Assembly (NCBI GenBank): GCA_034509925.1
Contig: CM067537.1
Coordinates: forward strand, 827,001 to 891,000
Direction: 5' to 3'
DNA length: 64,000 nt
Origin: Hirudinaria manillensis
Taxonomy: Eukaryota > Annelida > Clitellata > Hirudinida > Hirudinidae
The notes beneath the pieces were generated by a model that saw only the letters and a list, made by a program, of their open reading frames with translations, had not been told where the DNA came from and did not search any database. Below, in pieces: positions 44,117-54,778 of this stretch; within the stretch, counting starts at the first letter, position 1; the number at the start of each line of letters is the position of its first letter. Both the position numbers and the translations under genes were made by a program.

Positions 44117-46885
44117 TGCACACAGCTGCTTAAGCGTTAATGTACTTTTTCTCAAATGTGGTACATCAGCAACTGGATTACCAATCATAAAACATGTTCT
44201 GCTGTATCGCGGATGCTTTCAAAGCTTTGGTAAAAATGATGTCGAACTTGACTTGATTGAGTGCCAGCAACAATGCTTGAAGGATGGACATTCATTTATT
44301 GGGATTAAGGTAATAATCTGTATTGTATGATTATTAATCTTAGGAATGCATTTAAAACTACTTATTAACTCTATTAAGTGTTTTACCCGTAACGACGAAT
44401 GGAACTTAATTAATAATAATTGTACCAGATCACTTGTGTAACCTTTGATGCGACCTTCGATAGTCTACGAAGTTACTTTCTAAGGTTCAGAATTGTTTTA
44501 CATTTCTATGGTCTGCCTAATAACTACGACCACAAAAAAAGTCCTTTTAGGATGGTGCTTTCATAACGAGATTCAAAGCTGAGAGGCAGTCAGTCTTAAA
44601 CATCAGGCCAAGCGGGAATAAATATATTTATATTTGATTTAATTATTCATTTCAAACAAAATCGAAGTTTACTACTTGTATGACCAACAAATACATGCTA
44701 TCAAACAGAATATATAATAGAGCTGCACTCGGAGAAGTTTAAAATAAATTTTTGATAAAGTTCTTTTCATCAAACATAGTATTATGTAAAACCTTTAAAA
44801 ACCATTTGCCACATCTGATAATTTTTTAATGGCCAGAATTGATTTGTTTTTCGTTTAAATTCAAAAAGCCTTTGTGACACGTAAATGGTAAAAAAATATG
44901 TTTGATTTAATTTCATATTAACTCCATTAATAATTGAAAGGGCAACAAGCATTGCGCTTGTGCTAATGATTTCGACGTTAATAAAGAATTGCCAAAAGAA
45001 AGATGCAAACTGAAGTGCAAGGATGGCATCAGATATTGTGGAAGTTTAAATAGCTATTCTGTTTACTCAGGCTCGTACCTCTAATTACTGGACTGGCGTA
45101 ATATTATAACTTATTACTGGTCTATTACAGTATTGTAACGAGATTATTGGTCACCAATGTAACTTTAGCTTGGACATATCAGATATTGAATGTTGGTTAA
45201 TTATTACTTAATTAATTAATTCTAGTCAAGTGTTAGTCATTAATTTAAACTACAAAGACTACTTGCTAAGCAATGACTTGTCGGTGGTCCCTATAAATGG
45301 GAGATAGCTAGCCACGGGACTAGAATAACGTCCGATGATCCGACTTCATGCTCTTACATATATACGTTTAATAGGTACATACGTTATTCTGAAAATAAAA
45401 ATTAAAATTCCATAACGCCATAAAATGTCGTTACATTGACGTAATTAATTTACACAATTTTATTTATTTAAACGGTTCATTTTATATTACAACAGTTAAA
45501 CCTCCGCTTCCCTATTATGTGGGGTGTTTTAGATACCCTACTGCCTCAGATGGTACCCTTTTGACAGGTGACATGTCGGTCATCAGATGCTTATATCAGT
45601 GTGATCAATTCAGATTTGCGAAACTTCAGGCAACTATCTTGTTTCTGAATTAACTTGACAATAGTGGCAATATATTGAGTACAATTTAGAAAAATATTCA
45701 GATATCGTTGGATATCATTTCCGCAATATTCTCACATAATAGTTAACTACTTTGAACAATTTATAGGATGGAGATCGTTGCATTTGTGAAGAAACAGTCG
45801 ACGAGGGTAAAGTAGAGTCAAGCAAATGTGATAAGACATGCACTGGCGATATGTTGATAACTTGTGGCGGACCTACGTATGCGGCCGTATATGCAAGTAT
45901 GGTAATGATAGTAATGGAATGGACTTGAAATGGATTCCCTTAAATGTATCTCTTTCCAGCATGCAAACAGGGCGTTGAAAGCAAATTAAAATGTTCCGAT
46001 TATCTTCAATGTAGAGATGGTTTTGCCTTTGACATGTTTGGATCTTGTTCTCCTTGTAAACAGGGATTTGTTGGAGATTATTGTTTTCAAATGACAGGTA
46101 CATTCATTGCCACTAAGCCATACAACGATCCTCAATTATGCGTATTTAAAGGTGCATTCTTTCAATTAATATAATAACGTCAAAACAAAGAAAAGTGAAA
46201 GACTGATATTGCTATTTCATTACTTAATTAATATTTAATGTACTCAGGATACCATTATCCAAAAGAATTATGCAATTTTCTTGTTCATTTAACAGTCTAA
46301 TTCGTCGACTATTAGCTAAAAAATGAATTTATTAGTTTCTTCGGATAACTATAATTTGCTAATATTGTGTTATTCTTGTCATTATTTCTATTTAGATTTG
46401 ACTATAACTATATCGACATTAAACCCAACCACGACTGAAACGGCAGCAGTCAAAAGTATGTCTACACGCTTATTATATGTTAGCCTAGGTTTCTTCGATT
46501 GTTATTATTTAGATTTATGATGTTAAGTGAATTATTGTATTATAATTTAAATTCAATTAATAAATGAGTTTTAAAATATAGCTTGACTTTGATTTATGAT
46601 AACAACAAATTATTGTTAACTACCAATTACACATCACAACATATTAATATTAACCACCAGATCTTGAGGATTTATTGAAACGTACAAAACAGTACGCACC
46701 CTTCATAATTCTGGCAACGATAATTCTCTGCTTTCTAACGACGTTGCTCTGGTTTGTTATAACAGATTTTAAAACAACTTTTTGTTATATTTTCATTATA
46801 ATTATTGATTCTTGGTCTTATTATCATCAGTGGAGGTGCAACAGAGGAGGACAGTTCAATACAGTCCGCAGCAATTTCGGAATAA
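42270..46885 (+). CDS. Gene E: diverged WSC-domain membrane receptor
   Basis: Exons: 42270-42327, 42603-42806, 43772-43993, 44170-44309, 44941-45070, 45496-45629, 45767-45896, 45960-46097, 46396-46455, 46661-46751, 46831-46885. This gives an open frame of 453 residues. The first exon is again 58 nt (MLVGRFPNKAALYLLQICA). The discoidin-like domain starts SLNVALNK and ends WISEIEVHTLG. WSC1 (GCFQSF...HCAC...YCG) and WSC2 (GCFRYP...RCIC...TCGG) keep eight Cys each. The EGF-like module has six Cys. The linker is Thr-rich. The TM is PFIILATIILCFLTTLL and the tail acidic (CGGATEEDSSIQSAAISE). The donors after exons 5 and 6 read GC rather than GT (CAG/GCTCGT and CAG/GCAACT), at exactly the family positions. 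The gene may use GC-AG introns or may be losing splicing. First-exon donor gttggt is weak. Confidence 0.72.
42830..43760. other. Intron 2 of gene E; unrecognised 600-bp insert-like segment
   Basis: Between about 43020 and 43680 base composition is more even than the surrounding AT-rich intron. It contains phrases such as GACCGAGTGACTACCGCAAG without an open frame. It may be an old mobile element; I do not recognise it. Confidence 0.3.
43999..44116 (+). repeat. (ATT)n/(CAT)n microsatellite just after a 5' splice site of gene E
   Basis: The donor of exon 3 is at 43994. (ATT)n starts five bases later and passes into about 100 bases of (CAT)n with a few CGT interruptions. Frames through it give poly-Ser, poly-His or poly-Asp and are not coding. 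Confidence 0.9.
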
Positions 46886-47410
46886 TGAGACACACATATA
46901 CCATATATACCAGAACCCTTGGCTAGAATCAGATATATCTGAAAATTCCTCTTTCCAACGACCAATTATGGCTACCAAATGTGACTACTTGATCGAAAAA
47001 TGTCATGTTTTACAATTTATATTACAGTTATGTTAAAGTTTATCTAAAAGTGCTGATCGGGAGAATTACATTCGTGACAAATTTGGACTATTTGCTGACA
47101 AAATCTTTGTGAATTGAAATCGAACTGAGTTCCACTTAGTCCCAACTAATGAAAAATTAAATATAATTTAAATATAAATTAAATTTATTTTTTGATGTTG
47201 ATCACTCTTAATTCTAAATGGCACAAATCAGAAATGAATAGGAGGTATATATATTATTTATTCTTAGGTTTAATTATATTATTTCTGAAAAGTAAAATAA
47301 AATTTGGATAAAAATAGAGCAAGTCATAAAAGTGGAGTTACAACCAAACAAAGATGTAAAAATCGATACCCTTCAAGTCACTGATATAAACGTTTAATAC
47401 TTAAAATATT
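46886..47410. other. Intergenic, downstream of gene E
   Basis: AT-rich. I see no exon, repeat family or clear signal. Confidence 0.3.
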
Positions 47411-47838
47411 ACTAATAACAATTAATTTAATTAAGTTCTTCAAATGATATTAACAATTTAATTATATTTCTATTTATAAACAAATTTATAAACATTGAAA
47501 CTGATCGCCACAACGATTCAAATAATATAAACAAACATTTCAGCTGCTTCTTTGACAAATTTTGGCAATGCTTTTTGTATTTTAAGTCATACCTTGGACC
47601 TTTATTAATGCATACAATCAATAAATTGAAGATATCAACCAATAAATTATTAGATATAAGAATCTTGCTCAACCAACAACCGAAAACTCGGCTAAATTAA
47701 CTTAAACTTTACTTACAAATTTCATGGCAATAAAATGTTTCATTTTCAAACGAAAAACAAAGACCCTTTTAATGGCTATAGTTCTTCGATTTCTTTCAGG
47801 TTAATTAATAATTAATAACTTCGATGTTTCTCACAATG
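47411..47838 (+). repeat. Left arm of a ~430-bp inverted repeat flanking gene F
   Basis: The arm is the reverse complement of 52825-53257 with small differences, for example AATTTAATTAAGTTCTT at one end and TTCGATGTTTCTCACA at the other. Both inner ends run into (TAA)n/(GTT)n simple repeats. Each arm contains the same first exon of the receptor family. Confidence 0.8.
47724..47799 (+). pseudogene. Orphan first exon of a WSC receptor gene
   Basis: ATG to the donor (TTTCAG/GTTAAT), 76 nt, encodes KTLLMAIVLRFLS at its end. It is near-identical to the first exon of gene F at 52861-52936 but on the opposite strand. No family exon follows on the plus strand before gene F's own 3' end, so it is left over from a duplication or inversion. 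Confidence 0.55.
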
Positions 47839-48714
47839 ACCAATATTATTATTATTATTTTTTTTTATTATTATTATTATTGTTGTTGTCTTTTCTTCTA
47901 ACTCAGTCGGAAGATATTGCCATTCTAACATTTGACCAACTGCATTACTTGTTTCTTGAATAAGTTTTAATTCTACGTACGATACTTTGATTACAGTCAA
48001 ATCTGTTAATATAGGCTTGCGATTGTACAATATAATGTGAGTTAAAAAAGTTGTAAGATATCAGTTTAGAAATAATTTCAGAAGTAAACAGGGAGACATT
48101 ATGGACAAGGAGTTTATGCTTGATGAGTGGATGGTTAGAATTATTACCTCCAAAATAGTCCGTTTGCACATATGATTATTCTAGTGTTAAATACTATTTC
48201 TCTGATTATCTCTGATTTTGGTTTTGTTTATATGCTGAAATCCGAATTAGATTCCAATCCGATGCATTGTGGCTAATTACTATTATTATTATTATCATTA
48301 TATAAGTCTATATATTATAAGTTATTACTATTATTAATTACTACTATTATTATTATGTTTTTTTTTTGTCTTTTTAAAAGTAAACAAACATCTTAAACGA
48401 AAACTGAAACCGTTTTTTTTGCGTCTAGCAATTCAATTTATTTGTTTTCGGGAAATCGTTAACAATTTTGAAACAAAAGTATTCCATGGATAAAAAATAA
48501 AGCCATCTTCATCACTTATAATCATTAAATCAACATCTATTAATAATAATTCAGACTAATTGGAACAAACCTTTGCTTTCCCCTTCCAGAATGGATGACA
48601 ACATATAGTAGAGAGTTTGCAAATGTTAACAGAAATTAAGATTTTAAACAATGGCAGTGATTTTTCCAAGATTAGTATGAACGTATGAGCTTCAAGATTC
48701 TAAGATGAACTTTG

Positions 48715-51700
48715 TTATGAACTCGCTGTTCCTTCGGAGCCGCTAAACGGAAATTTTACAAAATACAAATAAAAGTGGAAAGAAATTTTAAAACGAAATA
48801 CGACAGACCCAAGCATCAAAAAGCAGGTCAATAAAAGCAAAATCAGGATGATTAGAGGCATAATAATTTTGGCAAGTTCAAACAACTCGTTTTGTTCACC
48901 TGAAAGATATTTTAATATTGATGATCAAAAATGTTCATTATCATCAATTCAAATTTTGGTAAATATAGGATGACAGTTTTATCTTTTTTTAACCCTGTTA
49001 TTTTAAAGATACAAACTGAGGCAACAAACATTATTTTAATTATCCATTATCCAATTTGTTAATGCCCGGTCAATTTCAGATCAAAAATGATTAATTTGAA
49101 AAAAATATTTTACTTTTCTCCGTTACTTTTTTTTGCTCCGTTTCTTCTGTTTTTAATGCAGGTATGTTTAGATCTGAAATCGAAATCGTGTTAACATTGG
49201 TAGATGCTTCTGCCACAATGAACTGATTAACTTCAATAAATAACGAAGGAGAATTATAAGTTGATTTAGAGATTCCACAAGTTCATTGAGAAAAATGATG
49301 CTAATTAGATTACGACGCGATGTTTTAGTGAATCTACATTTTAATAGCACCAATGCATTTACCCAAGGACATCTTGATAATAATAATACTGAATCAAATA
49401 TTCTAAAACAAATACCTTTGTGCATGCAGTGATCGCCCGAATAACCCGGTTTGCAACCGTCTTCACATCGTCCATACATATCGTAATGATCATCTTTGCA
49501 TTGCAAGATGGACTTGCAATCCATGGAATTGTGTCTCACGCATGCTGGGGAGAGATGTTGTGCGAAAGTAAATAAATCTTCTTTTTTTTATTTTCGAAAG
49601 GTGAATACTATGATCATCCAAGAACGACGCAATTCTATAAATGGTTTGGATATTTCTGATCCAAAATAATACTTGAGTGTTCTTAATCGGGATCTTCCGA
49701 CACCGTCCAATTATGCGACTATGCATAAGAGTATGGAAAATTTGTTTCTTACTTCTGTACAAAGATAATCCATTTTTGCCGCCACAATTAACTCTATTGT
49801 CTCCATTACACACCATTTCACAATTCTTGACGGAAGATCGTACGTAATGTGATTCTTGATATTGATGACAGAGACATCGTCTGTTATCCTTTGAATAATA
49901 TCTCAATGAATATCAATGATATTTTGAAGGTATGATATTTCACTTTCAAATAAATGTTGCGATAACAATTAGTAAAATTGTAAATGATATTCAAACGTCG
50001 TTACCTGTATCCCGATGAATGCTACATTAGGGCACTTTCTCAAACATTTAGTGATACTGATATCTGGTATATCAAAACCTTTATCCGTTATTAGATCAGG
50101 GTTAGATATAATGCACGAATGATAATATGGAAGAGGAGGTTTGACTGGTAAGCATAAATTATAAAACATCATACTAACTGAGGCAGTTTATTAATAATTA
50201 AATAAATTTGTTGATGCCATTAACATTGTGTATTTTAATATTTAATTTATTATATGCGTTTTAAAGACGCTAATAGTGTCAGATGATGAAGACCTCGCAT
50301 AATGTCGTGTTCAGTTTACCGCATTATTCATATATAATGGGAGAACACGTTTATTTACGTAAATCATGTAATACAAACAATGGAGAACACTTAAATTTTG
50401 GTATGCCGTATAAATTATGTTTCGCAAGTTATATATAGGATTTGGTGAGTTGCTATCTTTAAATTATTAAATCTCTTAAAATTGTTTTCTCGGCGCCCCA
50501 AAATGATGGCCGACGACACATATTTTTAAGAAGACATGTTTATATTTTTCTTTGACCTCATTCAATTATGTTTCCATTTTACTCTTATTTAGTATTTAAG
50601 AGACTATTTTATAAATCCACAAATAACTTCCATCTCCTTCCTGGCTTTCCTGATGGCATATTCTAAGTCCGATTTTAATTTGAATTGTTTCAAAAAGATA
50701 TTTATTTGTTCTAACCTATGCCAAACAAATTCCTTTTCTATCGAATTTTTTGTCTCTAAAATCTATGTGAGCATTCATCTAATTAGAAATAACCGGTTGG
50801 ATCCTTTTCTTCTTAATTGTATTATATTCAGTGACAATGCTTGAAGTTTGCAACTATGTAAGTTAAATTTTATAGGTCATTTATGAATCTCTTCCTACCA
50901 ATATTAGGCAGGTCAATATTTTAACGTATTTTATATTTAAGTAGACTTAAGAAGATACGGCGAGGTTAAAATGAGATCGAGAAGGGATAGCTATTAAGAA
51001 TTATTAAATTCACTATTAAATAATGAATTACTCACTTATATAAACAGAAAATCCATCTAAACCACCGCAGAATCTTTGACTACCTTCGCATAATATGTCG
51101 CACTTATCATCAGGCAAACTATCTTCTGGATTTATATTATTATTGCAGCTGCATAGCTTATTGGCCTGTTTAAAATTAATTTTAATAATAATATTATTAT
51201 TGTTATTAATATTAATATTATTTTATTATTATTCCATTGCATCATTGATGTATTACAGAAAGACATATAGGATATCCAACTTTTCGTTTCTATGTCGTGG
51301 TTTATTGCAACAACATGAAGTTAATACCATATTAATATATTTTTAATGTTTGGTTTGCGTTTCGCGGCATACTTATATATTCAATAGTCAAGACATATGA
51401 CATATTTTAAATAAAATTCTCTGAGGCGAAAAGATGTTCTGGAAAAATTGACAATAAATTAATTGGCTAAGCCGATGGTGTGTAGTTGTCCATATGTTTC
51501 CTTTTATATTTTACATAGTCTCTCGTCAACTTAATATTGAGGACGAATGGGTTTTGGTTATTTTAGTTTAACGACTAATTCAGCTTGTAGCGGTCGAGTT
51601 CGGAGAGTCAACGAAATACTTCATAATAAATGAAAAATATAACCTTTATACCGACAAATACGAAATTTTCAAAGAAACACTTTCTCTGGCACTTTTGCCA

Positions 51701-52684
51701 ATCTTGCTCAAAGCTTTGACCACCAAGTTTCGCATAACATCCTCGATGAAGGAGTGCGAATTTGTCAGTTTTCAAAGCTAAGACAAATTATAGGAACTAT
51801 ATAATAAATGACTTTAATTAAATTATCTATGTAATTTATTTAATGTATTATTATTATTATTAAATTTGATCACTAAACCTAACCCTAATCCTAACCATAA
51901 CCCATAACCCTAGCCTTAACCATAATCCTAACCCTTATATATTTGATAAAAATATATAATAATAATATAATTATTAACATATCACTAGTTTATGAAATGG
52001 AATACTAATTATAGCTATTGTTAATAATATTAATTTCTCCTTAATATCATTTATTATCACCTAAGGTGTGGACTTCAAATTCGGAAATATCTATATCTCC
52101 ATTTTTAATCCTCAGTTGAACGACCGAAAACAAATAGGTTACATCTTTACAATTTACTCTCATAGGCTGCCCAACTTTTGCCGTACTCGGATATTCTCCA
52201 CATGCTTCACTTTTATGTCCTTCAACCATATCAATGTCAAAGTAATCCAAGTTTGCTGCAAATTCTGGAAATTTGTGATGGTAATAACCATACTGTCACT
52301 AATTTGTTTATATTTAAAATACAATTTCGTTTAGGAATGTATTATCTGTAAAAAGATCTTGGGCTGACGACCGATATCCCAATCGCCGTTACAAAATGAT
52401 AAACGAATTATGATTTTACAACAATATAAAAAAAAATAATAGTTTATGATAAATATTTACACCATAAAATAATTCCAACCTAGGCCATGATGGATTACAA
52501 CGTATTGAATGCTATATCGTTTTGCCAAATCAACTCTCAGTCTTGATGTTTCGCATTCATTCGTCAACTCAACGCTATTCTCCGTTTCACCATCAAATAT
52601 CTCTTTATCGACTTTATCACAAAACAAACCAGATTTTCCCAAAGCTATGTTGATTGCAAATGTTCCTTTTGATCATAAAAAAAT

Positions 52685-52776
<92 letters not shown>

Positions 52777-52936
52777 CAACAACAACAACAATGGTCAAAA
52801 GAATACTTGAATTCCTTTACATTATGTGAGAAACATCGAAGTTATTAATTATTAATTAACCTGAAAGAAATCGGAGAACTATAGCCATTAAAAGGGTCTT
52901 TGGTTTTCGTTTGAAAATGAAACATTTTATTGCCAT
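48715..52936 (-). CDS. Gene F: WSC-domain membrane receptor on the minus strand
   Basis: Exons in reading order: 52936-52861, 52665-52480, 52264-52061, 51777-51644, 51165-51036, 50144-50005, 49888-49753, 49544-49416, 49209-49114, 48899-48809, 48742-48715. This gives an open frame of 449 residues. The signal peptide ends TLLMAIVLRFLSG. The discoidin-like domain runs from INIALGKSGLFCDKV to SEFEVHTLG. WSC1 (GCYAKLGG...LCSC...FCGG), WSC2 (KPPLPYYHSC...RCLC...NCGG) and a six-Cys EGF-like module (CVRHNSMDC...GDHC) follow. Then come a Thr/Lys linker, TM (IIMPLIILILLLLTCFLMLG) and a short tail (GSEGTASS). Exon phases match genes A-E throughout. Here the TM/tail junction gives Gly rather than Cys. 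A (TAA)n run sits in intron 1. Domain order and exon lengths make the call firm; the first exon and linker are the weakest. Confidence 0.75.
51878..51937 (-). repeat. Degenerate telomere-like (CCCTAA)n tract in an intron of gene F
   Basis: CCTAACCCTAATCCTAACC and further variants (CATAACCC, TAGCC) run for about 60 bases in intron 3 of gene F. It may be an interstitial telomere-type repeat or a simple-sequence coincidence. Confidence 0.6.
52684..52791 (+). repeat. (TAA)n then (CAA)n microsatellite in intron 1 of gene F
   Basis: About 90 bases of TAA repeats followed by six CAA units. The equivalent tract beside the left inverted-repeat arm (47848-47890) is shorter. Confidence 0.9.
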
Positions 52937-53257
52937 GAAATTTGTAAGTAAAGTTTAAGTTAATTTAGCCGAGTTTTCGGTTGTTGGTTGAGCAAGATTC
53001 TTATATCTAATAATCTATTGGTTGATATCTTCAATTTATTGATTGTATGCATTAATAAAGGTCCAAGGTATGACTTAAAATACAAAAAGCATTGCCAAAA
53101 ATTGTCAAAGAAGCAGCTGAAATGTTTGTTTATATTATATGAATCGTTATGGCGTTGTGTCGATGAGTTCCAATGTTTATAAATTTGTTTAATAATTAAA
53201 ATAAAATTAAAAATTTTTTTAATATAATTTTAAGAACTTAATTAAATTAATTGTTAT
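52825..53257 (-). repeat. Right arm of the inverted repeat; holds gene F first exon and probable promoter
   Basis: Reverse complement of 47411-47838. Because it covers gene F's first exon and about 320 bases upstream of its ATG, it probably carries the promoter of F. Confidence 0.75.
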
Positions 53258-53905
53258 ATTTCGTAGATATTTAAAGGCTAGTGGTTTCGATGGATGGCGG
53301 TTAAACTAGGGTTAAAAATTTATGGATTTGCATTGCTATAAATTCTATTCCCCGCATGAAATATAATTAATGTAATATTAATCTTAAGACAATTAGATCC
53401 AACAGGTTAGGGTAAGCTTTGAATAGCTACATATACAGCTTTCAATAGGGTATTAGCTTTGAATTTGGAAATTAAATAGAAAACTTAATTAAGCAAAGAA
53501 ATATTTTAAAATAATTAAATTCTTAAAACATGTAAATCACGCTAAAATATTTAAATAATGGACATGTTTGATGTTATTAGATGACGTAACTTTGTTAAAG
53601 CCTAAAACGACCACATCAGTCGTTGCCACGACAACATCAAAAGCTTTATGAAATGCATATATTATTAAATTAATTAAAAATTGAATTTCCTTTTGACTCA
53701 AACTTCAGTCGAACATTTTAGAAATAAAAATTCGACTTTTTATCCATATAAATTCCGCCCAAGAAATTTATTACTAAATATTTAGGATCATTGGGTTCAA
53801 ACCTAAGAACACGTCTACTTTTCACGCGAATACACCTCAGATAATTCCTACCAGAGAAAATTAAAAAGTCGTATAAGGAGTTTCCCAAGAACAATTGTCT
53901 ATCTT
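53258..53905. other. Intergenic between genes F and G
   Basis: AT-rich; no exon of the family and no repeat recognised. Confidence 0.3.
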
Positions 53906-54104
53906 ATCCATCCATCCATCCGTCCGTCCGTCCGTCCGTCCCTCCATCCATCCATCCATCCATCCATCCATCCATCCATCCATCCATCCATCCATCCATC
54001 CATCCATCCATCCATCCATCCATCCATCCATCCATCCATCCATCCATCCATCCATCCATCCATCCATCCATCCATCCATCCATCCATCCATCCATCCATC
54101 CATC
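53906..54104 (+). repeat. (CCAT)n tetranucleotide microsatellite, ~200 bp
   Basis: Perfect CCAT units with a CCGT block near the left end. Frames give WMDG or HPSI repeats; these are not genes. Confidence 0.97.
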
Positions 54105-54778
54105 GTCTTATTCTGATGTTATTTTGTACGTTGGAGAAGTAGTTTTTCTTCCTTGGCTCTTTGTGCATGCAGTGAATTTCTCGAAGATTTTCTTTACAAC
54201 GGTCAATGAATACATAAACATGGCTAATAACATTGAACGATCCAAGAAGAAATGCCAAACTAATAAAGACGCTTATTGGAAATCCACCCATTTTCGCTGG
54301 GTTAGCGACTTCAAAATGAATGTTTCAAGCAAAAAAGGCAAATCATGGAACGTCTGCATCAATTTTTGTTCCTCAACATCCTCATCATCCTTCGAGCCTC
54401 TGCTAGGGCAGGATCGACATTCGAAGAAATGCTTCAAAATATAAAATATAAAAGTCGACTGAATAAATGTACAAATTAAGATTATTTTAACGATGTTCAA
54501 AGTTTGAATGTAATACATTTGCATTGGAAAGTTGCCTTAAAGGGTTAAGTCCCATCAGTATATTATTATGATAGTTAAGATTATAATGAAATATACAAAG
54601 TCATTTATTATTATAAGAATTGAACTTATTGTATAAATTCTTTTGTCTTGAAACCGGCTTTTTGAACCAATTAGCAACCGGTCATTTTCTTGACTTCTTC
54701 ATCCAAATATCGTCCAGTTATCACATCAATTAAATTTATCAGTTAAAGTTATTTTAAATGTTCTTATATCGTTGAATT
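54105..54778. other. Spacer downstream of gene G with an ambiguous membrane-protein-like frame
   Basis: On the minus strand, 54524-54273 encodes two hydrophobic runs around [19 protein letters not shown]. Then a frame one base off (54291 onward) encodes [20 protein letters not shown] and a charged end. Joined by a single-base shift this would be a small two- or three-pass membrane protein. A plus-strand frame (54124-54444) covers the same DNA. Neither is convincing. Confidence 0.25.

Noticed and set aside
43911-44188. Poly-Asp, poly-Ser, poly-His and poly-Met ORFs
   Set aside because: Translations of a (CAT)n microsatellite inside an intron.
49088-49162. Plus-strand signal-peptide-like start (ATG to a gtatgt donor) inside gene F
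   Set aside because: Ends in phase 0 instead of the family's phase 1, has no downstream family exon on that strand and overlaps the gene F linker exon.
52509-52829. Poly-Ile ORF
   Set aside because: Frame through the (TAA)n tract and antisense to the discoidin exon of gene F.
53861-54116. WMDG and HPSI repeat ORFs; also considered as a CRISPR-like array
   Set aside because: Four-base (CCAT)n microsatellite without spacers.
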